NCBI RefSeq assembly: GCF_934630525.1
Contig: NZ_CAKTVX010000006.1
Coordinates: forward strand, 100,979 to 164,978
DNA: 64,000 bases
Direction: 5' to 3'
DNA from: an uncultured Slackia sp.
GTDB taxonomy: Bacteria > Actinomycetota > Coriobacteriia > Coriobacteriales > Eggerthellaceae
The translations under genes were made by a program, and so were the position numbers. Below, in pieces: positions 34,394-42,702 of this stretch (the stretch's first letter is position 1; each line of letters opens with the position of its first letter). The notes under the pieces were generated by a model. That model made no database searches. It was not told the DNA's origin and saw only the letters and a program-made list of their open reading frames with translations.

Positions 34394-34810
34394 ATGAAAA
34401 ACTTCTTCGCGCAATTGCCGTATAAAATCGGTGCTTTCATGGTCGGCCGTCGCGGCATGGATAATTTCAATGTCGCGTTGCTCGTGACTTCCGTGATCTG
34501 CATGGTGCTTGAAATCCTGTTTGGATGGCGTGTGCTTTCGTGGGTGTCGTTTGTCCTGCTCATCGTATGCTGCGTGCGCTGCTATTCCAAAAACATCGCG
34601 GCACGAGAAAAAGAGAACCAGAAGTGGCTTGCGGCATCGGCGAAGCCAAAGCTTTGGTGGAATATGCTCGACACCATGTACGTGAATCGCAAGACCACGA
34701 AATACTTCCGGTGCAAAGGGTGCGGGCAAATTCTCTCTATTCCGCGCGGTAAGGGCACGATGCGTATCGTGTGCCCGAAATGCAAAACCGAGGTCATGAA
34801 GAAGTCGTAA
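34394..34810 (+). CDS. Small membrane protein with C-terminal zinc ribbon
   Basis: A 138-residue protein: two hydrophobic segments (about 28-65, VALLVTSVICMVLEILFG and WVSFVLLIVCCVRC), then a basic stretch with several Trp residues and a C-terminal ribbon CKGCGQ...CPKC (about 112-132) fitting CxxC-x(n)-CxxC. ATG 34394 is preceded by AGGAAAG. Such proteins are found in many Firmicutes and Actinobacteria without assigned role. It opens a run of five adjacent zinc-ribbon or zinc-finger genes. Confidence 0.75.
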   Translation: MKNFFAQLPYKIGAFMVGRRGMDNFNVALLVTSVICMVLEILFGWRVLSWVSFVLLIVCCVRCYSKNIAAREKENQKWLAASAKPKLWWNMLDTMYVNRKTTKYFRCKGCGQILSIPRGKGTMRIVCPKCKTEVMKKS

Positions 34811-34843
34811 GACGCGCTCGAGATATATGCGCTTTTGCGATGG

Positions 34844-35713
34844 CTAGTTGCGCCATGCGCCGATTGCGCCAATGGTGCTTGTGACTCCAATGTATGCAAG
34901 CTGGCGTTGGATAGATTTCGTCTGCTCAAGAATCTCTTGCGTTGCGTAGAGGTTCGCGTTCGCGATGCCTTTCATTTCCTGTTGGTAGCATTCGTTCTCG
35001 AAATACTGAATTGCCTGGGTGAGCGTATTGGCCTTGCCGTCGGCCACGATGCGGGCTAAAGCGTCGAGCAGCCAGGGGTTGGCGTACTTGAATGCCACGA
35101 GCTGGTGGTTTGCGAACGACTCGTAGTTGTGCCAAATTTCGTTGGCGGCTGTCTGGGCCGCCGATTTGGCCTGGGCGTATTGGCTGTCGAATTTCGCGCG
35201 AGTTTTTGGCGCGCGCGCCTTGCGGACGATGAAAATCGCAATGATGATGCCGCCGATGATAAGGGGACCGGCGAGGAACAGCAGCGCGACAAGGTTGTCA
35301 AAGTAATCGGCAAGTGTTGGGTTCTCGATGATGACCGCCTCGTCGATGTGCGCTTGCATATAAGAAACGAACGAAGCAATCAGGCCAATGCCCAGCACGA
35401 TGAGCACTATGCCCAAGATGAGGAGTACGGGTGATTTTACGCGCTTCTCGAAGTCGGCGCGCTGTCGTTCAAGCATCTCCATCTGGGAGCATTGGGCGTT
35501 GAGGACGCTATAGTTTTTAGTTTGCGGGGCAACGTGGGCTTGAAATGCACGAAGGAAGTTCGCGACGCTCTGTCGGCCTTTGCTTGCGCTGATTTCCTGG
35601 TCAAACGCCGACGGCGCGCTATTCGATTGCGCGTTTGCCTGGAGCGCGTTTCCGCATTGGCGGCAAAACTTCGCCGCGTTCTCGTTTTCTGTTCCGCAAT
35701 GGCTGCAATACAT
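34844..35713 (-). CDS. Zinc-ribbon membrane protein of unknown function
   Basis: A 289-residue protein beginning with a zinc ribbon MYCSHCGTENENAAKFCRQC (Cys at 3, 6, 18, 21). A linker, a helical region, and two membrane segments (about 119-143 and 163-187, LLILGIVLIVLGIGLIAS and LLFLAGPLIIGGIIIAIF) follow. The C-terminal ~100 residues look helical and soluble. Start 35713 is chosen because GAGGGG lies upstream and the ribbon begins at once. It is divergent from the next ribbon gene across a shared candidate operator (35784-35799). Confidence 0.75.
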   Translation of the reverse strand: MYCSHCGTENENAAKFCRQCGNALQANAQSNSAPSAFDQEISASKGRQSVANFLRAFQAHVAPQTKNYSVLNAQCSQMEMLERQRADFEKRVKSPVLLILGIVLIVLGIGLIASFVSYMQAHIDEAVIIENPTLADYFDNLVALLFLAGPLIIGGIIIAIFIVRKARAPKTRAKFDSQYAQAKSAAQTAANEIWHNYESFANHQLVAFKYANPWLLDALARIVADGKANTLTQAIQYFENECYQQEMKGIANANLYATQEILEQTKSIQRQLAYIGVTSTIGAIGAWRN

Positions 35714-35783
35714 GGCCCCTCTTTTCGTTGGGGATTGTTTTAACGATGCAAGAATAGTCAAAGGGCGTGTTCCTGAAAAGGGG

Positions 35784-35799
35784 AATAAATCGGGTAAAA
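35784..35799. promoter_or_regulatory. Candidate shared operator, site 1 (CGGGTAAAA motif)
   Basis: AATAAATCGGGTAAAA: 12 of 16 bases match the best site, TTTTAACCGGGTAAAA at 40656. It lies between two divergent zinc-ribbon genes. Confidence 0.45.
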
Positions 35800-35903
35800 A
35801 AATCGTGGAGGCATGCGCGCATAGTGCGGCCGTTGCATGCGTCTGATACGTCAGGGCTTACAATACCGATCGAAAAGAAGCGAATCCAAATGGAGGGTCA
35901 GGC

Positions 35904-37379
35904 ATGTATTGCACGAAATGCGGCGCGAAGCTTCCCCACGATGCGAGGTTCTGCATGAACTGCGGAAAGCCGGTATCGGCAATTGCGTCCGCGAAGGCTG
36001 TCGAGCTGACGGGCGCGCCCGCGAATGCCGCTGTGCCTACGAAAGTTGTTGAGTCGGCGGGTGTATCCGCGAAAACGACCGCACCTGCGGCTGCGCCCGC
36101 GAAGGTCGCCGAATCGAAGGTCGCGCCCGCGAAGGCGGCCGTGTCCGCGGCTGCGCCCGCAGCCTCATCTACGAAGGCCGTCATGTCGGCGTTTGCGTCG
36201 GAAGCGGCGGACGCGGGCAGGAATGATGCCTCGTCAAGCGTCTATTCTTCAAACGCTTCTTCGCAAAATGGACCCGCACGTCTCGGTTCCTTGCAAAGTG
36301 ATTCCTCGTTCAGCGATCCCTCTCCTGAAAGCGTCGCTTCTGTGAACGAGCCCGAAAAGCCATGCGAGGCCGGCGCATGCGATGCATCTTCGGCGCCTCA
36401 AAACAGCGCTTCGTCAAAGCATCCCGAAACGCTGCGTGGTGCGGTGAATGCCACGAAGCATCGCTCGCGTCGTCGCGTGCCGATGGTCGTGTTGGTCGCG
36501 TTGGCCATGGCCCTTGCCGCAGGCACCGCATACGCCGCTTATCGCGTCTGCACCGACGTATGGCTCCCCGCGCAGCAGACCCAAAACGAGCAAACCGTCG
36601 AAGCACCCGAGGAAATCACGTATTCGGTTGAAACTCGTTCGATGGACGTGAGCGTGCCGGTCGATCCATATGATGCGCCGGGCAAACGCGAGGCGCAGAA
36701 GTGGTACTACCCGCACATCGAGGCTTCGGCGCAAAGCGATGCGGTCGATAAAATCAACGCCGCCCTCGAGGAATCCATGCGCACCGACGTTGAGAAGACG
36801 AACGCCGCTCCCGATACCGCGGAAGACATGGGAGGCGCCATCGTATTCATATGTCAGTATCGCTCCATCACGCTGACGTATATCGACAACGACATCGTAT
36901 GCGTGCGCGACCAGCGCTATGACACGGGATGGGGTGCGCATGGCTCCACGACGGTAACGGGGTGCGCCTATAGTTTGGAAACGGGCGACCCCGTTGACCC
37001 GGTATCTGCCTTTGGCCTCACTCCTGAACAGGTGAAATCGGCTGTTGCCGATGCGGTCACCGCGTATCTCGCCACCGATCCGAGCGATCTTCTGAGTACG
37101 AACGCGGTCGTGAGGGACATTACGAATATGTGCTTGATTAGTCCCGCGACTGGAAGCGGCATTGATGTCGAAAATCCGCTTGACGGATGCTCCCATTTCT
37201 ATATTGCGAGCGAAGGGCTGGTGTTTGCGACGGAGGATTACCAAATGGGCAGTTATGCGTACGGAAGGCGCGAGCTCGTGGTTGCCCCAAGCGACGGCAG
37301 CCTTGCGAAAGTCGGCGATACCGTCGCCATCGAGGCGCCCATGGGCTTCTCCGGTTCCGGGCAAGCGTCTTCGAAGTAG
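35904..37379 (+). CDS. Zinc-ribbon protein with extracytoplasmic RsiV/DUF3298-like domain
   Basis: A 491-residue protein. The N-terminal ribbon is MYCTKCGAKLPHDARFCMNC (Cys 3, 6, 17, 20). Then comes a long low-complexity region (about 30-185) with imperfect Ala/Pro/Lys repeats (SAKTTAPAAAPAKVAESK-like), one membrane segment (about 195-215, PMVVLVALAMALAAGTAY) and a C-terminal ~260-residue domain resembling RsiV-type DUF3298 (WYYPHIEAS, CVRDQRYDTGWGAHG, TGCAYSLETGDPV). In known cases that domain binds lysozyme or cell-wall signals outside the cell. The start has ATGGAGGG upstream. The topology suggests signalling from envelope to cytoplasm. Function unproven. Confidence 0.7.
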   Translation: MYCTKCGAKLPHDARFCMNCGKPVSAIASAKAVELTGAPANAAVPTKVVESAGVSAKTTAPAAAPAKVAESKVAPAKAAVSAAAPAASSTKAVMSAFASEAADAGRNDASSSVYSSNASSQNGPARLGSLQSDSSFSDPSPESVASVNEPEKPCEAGACDASSAPQNSASSKHPETLRGAVNATKHRSRRRVPMVVLVALAMALAAGTAYAAYRVCTDVWLPAQQTQNEQTVEAPEEITYSVETRSMDVSVPVDPYDAPGKREAQKWYYPHIEASAQSDAVDKINAALEESMRTDVEKTNAAPDTAEDMGGAIVFICQYRSITLTYIDNDIVCVRDQRYDTGWGAHGSTTVTGCAYSLETGDPVDPVSAFGLTPEQVKSAVADAVTAYLATDPSDLLSTNAVVRDITNMCLISPATGSGIDVENPLDGCSHFYIASEGLVFATEDYQMGSYAYGRRELVVAPSDGSLAKVGDTVAIEAPMGFSGSGQASSK

Positions 37380-37440
37380 CGGGGTCCTATCGCGCTGCGG
37401 GTCGACTGAATGAAGGGCCGCTGCGGTGAAAGTGCGGTGC

Positions 37441-37465
37441 GCCTTGCGGCAATGCTCCGCAAGGC
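37441..37465 (+). terminator. Hairpin after the RsiV-like gene
   Basis: GCCTTGCGG, seven-base loop, CCGCAAGGC, followed by TTTG. Weak T run. Confidence 0.5.
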
Positions 37466-37627
37466 TTTGCGCGCTGCGGAACGGCTACGGGGCAAGTGAA
37501 CCCTGCCAGGGTTGGCCTGCGAAGCGTTTGCGCGGTTCCTAGGCAGTGTCCGCCAACTCGTGCTTTCGGTTTCGCCGAAGGCGCGTCTCGAGCGGATCGC
37601 AGCTAGGCCGCTCCCCGAAAATGACGC

Positions 37628-37642
37628 TTAAACGGGGTAAAA
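37628..37642. promoter_or_regulatory. Candidate shared operator, site 2
   Basis: TTAAACGGGGTAAAA, 13 of 15 bases match the 40656 site. It begins 50 bp upstream of the next gene's ATG, where a promoter is expected. Confidence 0.5.
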
Positions 37643-37677
37643 TAATCGCACGATACCGTCGACCGTTGGATTCCAAT

Positions 37678-39027
37678 ATGAACGTAATTGACCAGTTGAA
37701 AACTCCGCAAGGCCGAATTCCCGTGCATGACGCTCGTCTTGCGCGAGCCGAGTCGCCGTGCCTCGAGTTCGTGCCGGCGAATGCCGCCGAGCGCTTCGCG
37801 ACCCCTAATCAGGCCGCGCCGCGCCCCGCGTCGCAAATCGGCATCGAAGATCTCGCCTTTGTCGATAAGGACGGGCTGCTGCCGCTGGCCTTGCAAACAG
37901 GTCCTTTGTTCGGGACGGACGTGCGCGAGTCGCTTGCCGATTGGCAAAGCGCGGCGAATGTGGCCCGCGCGGTTGTCACGGTGCAGGAAGTGGTGAATGG
38001 CGGCAAACCGCTCGCGGTGTTGCGGGCCGATGAAGAATCGCAGTCGGAAGCGCTCGTCGCGAAAACCCTGGTGAAGAACGTTGAAACGGGAAACGACTTC
38101 TCGATTTTCGCTATATCGTTCGCTGTTGATGCCGCTAGGGAAAATGGCTACGTGGCGCATATGCCAAGCATGCCGTGGCTGAAAAAATTCGTGGGCGACG
38201 AATTCGACTACGTGATAGGCGACATCGAGCACGACCCGGACGGGATCGATTATCTTACGGTCACGCTTTTCTCGTTCGAGCGCGAAATTACGCCGCTCGA
38301 TTTTGCCCTGGTGCTTTCGTGCTTCTACGATGGCGCCCACGCAGACGAGCTCATTGAGCAGGCAAAAAGGAATATCGCGGGGTTTGCGGAAGAAGAAGGC
38401 GATGAAGGCGATTCTTCGGTCCAATTCGATGCGACAACCGTCGAAGGCAAGCTCGATGTGCGCGAATCGGTGCTGACGGAAGAAGATGTCGTTTCGCTGC
38501 GCCATTTGGTCCAGGCGTTGATTTCGCTGCATTTGGAAGGCGTGCGCGTCGATTTATTCCGCTCCACCGAAGACGACGATTTCCTGAGCTTCGATACTTA
38601 TCTCGCGTACCTTTGGTTTTTGTTCTCGAGAAAGCTCGGCGACGTGAAAATCGGCTATTGCGCCCGGTGCGGCAAGGCGTTTTCGCTCGCCCGTCGCCGC
38701 GGCGTGCCGAAGAAGTTCTGCAGCGAAGAATGCAAGACGGCCGCGAAAAATGACAAAACCCGTCAACTGCAAATCGATATTCGTCAGGCGTATGCGGAAG
38801 GCGACAGCGTGAGCGAAATCGCGGCTGCGTTTTTCCCGAAGCAGGCGAGTGGCGTCGCGTGCGACAAGGTTCGCCATATGCTCGCAACGTGGGTCGAGCT
38901 CAAGCATGACGTCGATGACGATATCACTCAGGGCTCGGGCGACCTCGCGAAACGTTGCATCGCCGAAGGCGTGTTCGATCAAAAATACGTTGAGCGGCGA
39001 ATGAAGGCTTTGAAGAAGGCAAGGTAG
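37678..39027 (+). CDS. Soluble protein with C-terminal treble-clef-like zinc finger, unknown function
   Basis: A 449-residue, acidic, apparently soluble protein. The only recognisable part is a zinc finger at about 322-350: YCARCGKAF...KKFCSEECK (CxxC...CxxxC), followed by a basic helical tail (AKNDKTRQLQIDIRQ) and a region resembling a helix-turn-helix (DSVSEIAAAF). The finger recalls CGNR or DUF6076-like RNA/DNA-binding fingers, so nucleic-acid binding is possible. The start is uncertain: ATG 37678 lacks a good ribosome site but fits the upstream operator and drop in coding quality. It is flanked by zinc-ribbon membrane protein genes. Confidence 0.65.
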   Translation: MNVIDQLKTPQGRIPVHDARLARAESPCLEFVPANAAERFATPNQAAPRPASQIGIEDLAFVDKDGLLPLALQTGPLFGTDVRESLADWQSAANVARAVVTVQEVVNGGKPLAVLRADEESQSEALVAKTLVKNVETGNDFSIFAISFAVDAARENGYVAHMPSMPWLKKFVGDEFDYVIGDIEHDPDGIDYLTVTLFSFEREITPLDFALVLSCFYDGAHADELIEQAKRNIAGFAEEEGDEGDSSVQFDATTVEGKLDVRESVLTEEDVVSLRHLVQALISLHLEGVRVDLFRSTEDDDFLSFDTYLAYLWFLFSRKLGDVKIGYCARCGKAFSLARRRGVPKKFCSEECKTAAKNDKTRQLQIDIRQAYAEGDSVSEIAAAFFPKQASGVACDKVRHMLATWVELKHDVDDDITQGSGDLAKRCIAEGVFDQKYVERRMKALKKAR

Positions 39028-39174
39028 CGGGCGAAGCGGCGCCTGCGGTGTGCCGCATATAAAGCAATGCTGGGTAGCTCGATCGGCCAATCCTCGATTG
39101 AGGCAATCGCCAAATAACGCGATAGGGCCGGTTCGGGCTGCCCGGCGGTCGGAGCGGTTGAGCGTCTGCTCGTC

Positions 39175-40587
39175 CTACGCCTTTTCCACGTAGGTGCCCA
39201 TGCTCATGCGGTACGTCGAGGTTTGGAAGGGGCTTTCGAAATACTTCGTGTTCGTCGCGGCAGAAAGCGACATGGTGTTCGACTCGCCGTCGCCCGCCGA
39301 AATCGTTGCATACGATTCGCCGCCCGTGAACGTTACCTGGTTTTCGGCGTCGTTGAGCTCGATGCTGAAATTGTCTTTGCCGAATTCGTGCTCAATTGTG
39401 CCGGTGAGGTTGCCCGAAAGGTTGACGGGCAGGTAATACTGGCCGGAAGAGCCCTTCGAGGTGTCGCCCGAGTATTTCCAATCGAGCGAATACGTAGCTG
39501 CGACCTGGCCATTTTCGCCATCGCTCGTGAATTCGATAGTCGAATTGGTCGTGCCCGTTTTGAACAGTCCACTTCCCGTATCGGTGTATTCGAATTTCTT
39601 GCCGGCGAAGTTCGTTGCCGTGTGCATGTTGGAAACCGCCGTATCGCCCGTGGGCTTCCAGCAATTGCCGTCGAAAACGAACGTGCGGGTATTGGTGGCG
39701 GTGTCGGTTGCGAACCAGAACGTATACGAAACGTCTTGCGTGGCGGTAGAGGTGTAGGCGCCGTTGCTGGAATCGAGCGTCGACGAGAAATTCGAGATTT
39801 CGTAGTCGTCATTTCCCGTGGCTTGGCTTATGCGCGCGACGCCCTGCAACGGCGTGGTAGTGTTGCTGGTGATGGAGGGCCCAAGAAGGCTGACCCACGA
39901 ATCTCCCTGCTTGATGTAATACGCCTCGCCCGTGAAGTCGGTCTTGAAGAAATCGTTTTCCATCGACCCCGAGAAATAGACATGGCGCGCCTTGTCGCTG
40001 CCCGTAATTGCCGTGCCAATTTCGCCCGTCGATTCGTCTTCCTGCTTGTCGATCTTGAAGCTTTTCAGGTTGTAAGGCTGGGCGGTGACGTAGTCGTTTG
40101 CCACGACGCCATCGGTTACGGTCGAGCTGTTTTGAAGCGCTTGACGCACGGTATCTTCGGGCACGCTGTTCGCCATGTTGAAACCAACCACGGCCGCTAC
40201 GATGATGGCCGCCACAGCGGCAACGACGCCGGCGACGATGCCTTTGCCTTTTTTGGTCGCGAGGAATTGCCCAGCGTGCGATGCGGCGTTGTTCATTCGG
40301 TACGAACTGGAGGAATTGCCTATTGAGCTGCCGAAATGAGCTGGTTCGCTGCACGCGTCGGCTGGCTCTCCGAACGCGGCGGCTGCTTCGGCCGCTTCGG
40401 GCGTACCGCTTTCTGCGTTGCCGGGCGCTTCGTTCGGCGTGGTCACGGACTGTATGGGCTGCGTGGCGCCCTCGTCGCCCTCGATGTTTCCCGTGGTGGC
40501 CGTCGAAGCGTCGCTCACGCTCTTTCCGCACGATGCGCAGAAGGCGGCATCATTCGGCAGGTCGTATCCGCAGAAGGGGCATTTCAT
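39175..40587 (-). CDS. Zinc-ribbon, single-pass membrane protein with large outer domain
   Basis: A 470-residue protein: N-terminal ribbon KCPFCGYDLPNDAAFCASC (Cys 3, 6, 17, 20), an acidic/Pro-rich linker, one membrane segment (about 116-138, GIVAGVVAAVAAIIVAAVV) and an external ~330-residue Ser/Thr/Asp/Asn-rich beta-type domain. The design resembles TcaA-like or YvlB-like ribbon proteins of the envelope, but I recognise no specific family outside. The start ATG 40587 has GAAAGGA upstream. The best copy of the shared operator lies 69 bp before it. Confidence 0.75.
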   Translation of the reverse strand: MKCPFCGYDLPNDAAFCASCGKSVSDASTATTGNIEGDEGATQPIQSVTTPNEAPGNAESGTPEAAEAAAAFGEPADACSEPAHFGSSIGNSSSSYRMNNAASHAGQFLATKKGKGIVAGVVAAVAAIIVAAVVGFNMANSVPEDTVRQALQNSSTVTDGVVANDYVTAQPYNLKSFKIDKQEDESTGEIGTAITGSDKARHVYFSGSMENDFFKTDFTGEAYYIKQGDSWVSLLGPSITSNTTTPLQGVARISQATGNDDYEISNFSSTLDSSNGAYTSTATQDVSYTFWFATDTATNTRTFVFDGNCWKPTGDTAVSNMHTATNFAGKKFEYTDTGSGLFKTGTTNSTIEFTSDGENGQVAATYSLDWKYSGDTSKGSSGQYYLPVNLSGNLTGTIEHEFGKDNFSIELNDAENQVTFTGGESYATISAGDGESNTMSLSAATNTKYFESPFQTSTYRMSMGTYVEKA

Positions 40588-40655
40588 GGTGGTTCCTTTC
40601 GTCGCCGAGCTTTGATGCCTTTATAGTAGAAACAATGTCATCTATATAAAATGGG

Positions 40656-40671
40656 TTTTAACCGGGTAAAA
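40656..40671. promoter_or_regulatory. Candidate shared operator, site 3 (best copy)
   Basis: TTTTAACCGGGTAAAA, close to a perfect palindrome (TTTTAnCCGGnTAAAA). It sits upstream of the divergent 39175-40587 gene. Confidence 0.6.
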
Positions 40672-40817
40672 AACTAGTTTCAGTTGCGAGGCGCCATGGC
40701 TTGCGAATGAGGATTTGCTGCTGCGTTCTGGCGATTTGACATGCGCTTTACGTGCGTCTCGCGCCAATCGGTATACTTAAATGTTACATCTCGAAATTCG
40801 AAAGGCGGAATCGCTCT

Positions 40818-41738
40818 ATGAACTATGGAGTCATCGACGTTGGGTCAAACACCGTGCGTTTGTGCGTCTATGACGTGTTGTGCCCTGAGAAACGCAAGTT
40901 CAAAACCATCATGAATCGCAAGATCATGGCGGGTTTGGCGGCGTATATCGTTGATGGGGCGTTTTCCGATGAAGGTATAGCCGAGGCTATTCTGGCGGTG
41001 AAAAAATGCCTGAAGCGCGCGAGCTATTTGTCGCCCGATCGCGTCGATGTGTTCGCAACTGCCGTGCTGCGCAATGTTTCGAACAGCGCGCAGGCGATTG
41101 CCGCGATCGAGCAAGGCGCGGGCTGCTCGATTTCGTTGCTTTCGAACAGCGACGAGGCTCATTTGGGGTTTGTAGGCGCGTCGTCGCGTGGCGCATTGGA
41201 CAACGGCGCCCTTATCGATATTGGCGGCGGGTCCACCGAGATCACCGTTATTGAAAATGGCGTCGACGCTGCGCGCACGAGTCTGCCCCAGGGGTCGCTT
41301 TCTTCATACAAGCGTTTTGTGGGCGATATTCTGCCCACCCAAAACGAGATTTCGGCCATTCGTGCGAGCGTTCGCAGGCTTATTGCCGCCGACAAGACGG
41401 GCGCCTGCGCTGGCTCCGCTTCAGAGCTTTATGGGGTCGGCGGATCCATTCGCGCGCTTTCGGAAGTGAACGCATGGCTCGTGCCTGGCGCTTCGAGCGA
41501 AGAAATCACGCGCGACGATGTGAATCGCATGTTGCGCGACGTCGTCGATCATCGCCGCACGTTCATCGATGCGGTTCTGCATGTCTCGCCTGAGCGAATT
41601 CATACCATCGTGTGCGGGCTGGCGATTCTTGTCGAAGTTTTTGATGAGCTTGACGGGGAGCGTTTGCGCATTTGCGACCGCGGCGTGCGCGAAGGGTATT
41701 TGATTGAGCGCATGCTGGGCGAGCTGAAGTCGAAATAA
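40818..41738 (+). CDS. ppx: Ppx/GppA-family phosphatase
   Basis: A 306-residue member of the exopolyphosphatase/guanosine pentaphosphatase family. The actin-like ATPase fold motifs are GVIDVGSNTVRLCVYD (residues 4-19) and DIGGGSTEITV (about 136). The C-terminal HD-like extension of long Ppx enzymes is missing, so it is a short form of about 300 residues. It releases terminal phosphate from polyphosphate or pppGpp; the sequence does not decide between these. ATG 40818 follows AAAGGCGGA. With ppk1 and pap at 14.8-19.4 kb it completes a polyphosphate set in the window. Confidence 0.88.
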   Translation: MNYGVIDVGSNTVRLCVYDVLCPEKRKFKTIMNRKIMAGLAAYIVDGAFSDEGIAEAILAVKKCLKRASYLSPDRVDVFATAVLRNVSNSAQAIAAIEQGAGCSISLLSNSDEAHLGFVGASSRGALDNGALIDIGGGSTEITVIENGVDAARTSLPQGSLSSYKRFVGDILPTQNEISAIRASVRRLIAADKTGACAGSASELYGVGGSIRALSEVNAWLVPGASSEEITRDDVNRMLRDVVDHRRTFIDAVLHVSPERIHTIVCGLAILVEVFDELDGERLRICDRGVREGYLIERMLGELKSK

Positions 41739-41785
41739 CGAAAGAGCCTGATTGTTGTTCGCGGCCCACTTCTTATCAGTAGCAA

Positions 41786-41820
41786 AAAGAGCCGACCCGC
41801 ATTGCGCGGGCCGGCTCTTC
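41786..41820. terminator. Bidirectional terminator between ppx and hsp20
   Basis: AAGAGCCGACCCGC and GCGGGCCGGCTCTTC pair with one bulge. The genes converge on it. Confidence 0.8.
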
Positions 41821-41848
41821 TCGTGGAAAGGGGAGACTCGGGAATCGA

Positions 41849-42295
41849 TTACTCGATGCCGATGACCTTCTTGGTCTCTTCGGGTGCGGGGAGCTGCTTC
41901 TTGGGCACGGTAACCTTCAAAATGCCATTTTCGAATTTCGCGGAAATGTCGTCTTCGGAAATGTCGTCGCCAACATAGAAGCTACGGCTGCAGCTGCCGG
42001 TGAAGCGTTCCTTGCGAAGGTAAGTGCCCTGTTCGTTCTTATCTTCGGTCTCGGTTTCGGTGTTCGCGCTCACGGTAAGGTAGCCGTCTTGCAACTCGGC
42101 GTGAACGTTTTCCTTCTTGAAGCCCGGCAAATCGATGTCAAGCTCGAAAGCCTTCTCGGTTTCCTTGATATCGGTCTTCATCATGGCCGGTGCGGGCTTC
42201 TGGCCTTGCGGACGGTTTCCGAAGAATCCCATGTCCCAAGGGTCGCTCAAAAAGTCGCTCAAGAAATCGTTCCTACGTGCAGGTACCAACATCAT
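41849..42295 (-). CDS. hsp20: Hsp20/alpha-crystallin small heat-shock protein
   Basis: A 148-residue protein. The alpha-crystallin domain runs from about 37 to 130: DIKETEKAFELDIDLPGFKKENV at the start (given here as DIKETEKAFE and DLPGFKKENV), RKERFTGSCSRSFYVGD in the middle, and the hallmark AKFENGILKVTVPK. It is an ATP-independent holdase that keeps unfolding proteins soluble. GAAAGG precedes the ATG. A perfect CIRCE overlaps its promoter, so it is controlled by HrcA together with groESL. Confidence 0.95.
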   Translation of the reverse strand: MMLVPARRNDFLSDFLSDPWDMGFFGNRPQGQKPAPAMMKTDIKETEKAFELDIDLPGFKKENVHAELQDGYLTVSANTETETEDKNEQGTYLRKERFTGSCSRSFYVGDDISEDDISAKFENGILKVTVPKKQLPAPEETKKVIGIE

Positions 42296-42352
42296 GACTC
42301 ACTGCCTTTCTCGTACGGGGCCATCGCCTCGATCTTTCTTTTGACAATTTGC

Positions 42353-42380
42353 AGTATAGGAGCTTTTTAGCACTCTTCAA
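42353..42380 (-). promoter_or_regulatory. hsp20 promoter
   Basis: On the minus strand TTGAAG, 16 bp, TATACT. The -35 region lies inside the CIRCE. Confidence 0.6.
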
Positions 42381-42393
42381 GTGGGAGTGCTAA
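42367..42393 (-). promoter_or_regulatory. Perfect CIRCE operator of hsp20
   Basis: TTAGCACTC, nine bases, GAGTGCTAA: both arms match the consensus exactly. The rest of 42296-42702 has no gene and presumably holds the NSS transporter promoter. Confidence 0.96.
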
Positions 42394-42702
42394 ATGCCGC
42401 CGTTTCGTTACCTTGGTAACATTCGCGGCTGCGCGGGCGTGCGTTTCGGCTTGGGCTCGGGTGCGGGAAGGCGTGGATTGCGCTCGCGCGCTCGCGTTGA
42501 CGGAGGCGGGACGCGTTCCGAAGATGGAAGATGCCCGTTTTGGAAGCCGCTCGTTTGCGCGCTTCGACATCGATTGATTCGCGCCGCTCTGGCCCGATGC
42601 GGTTGCCTGCGCGTGTATTGGCCAGCGAAATGTTCGTTTGGCATGCGGCCCGAACATGAAGTCTGCTATCGTGAGCAGGTTGCAATTCAGAAAGGGGCCC
42701 CT

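Noticed and set aside
37441..37677. Further copy of the dispersed ~150-bp element
   Set aside because: GC-rich with a hairpin, but the ordered blocks of the element are not present.
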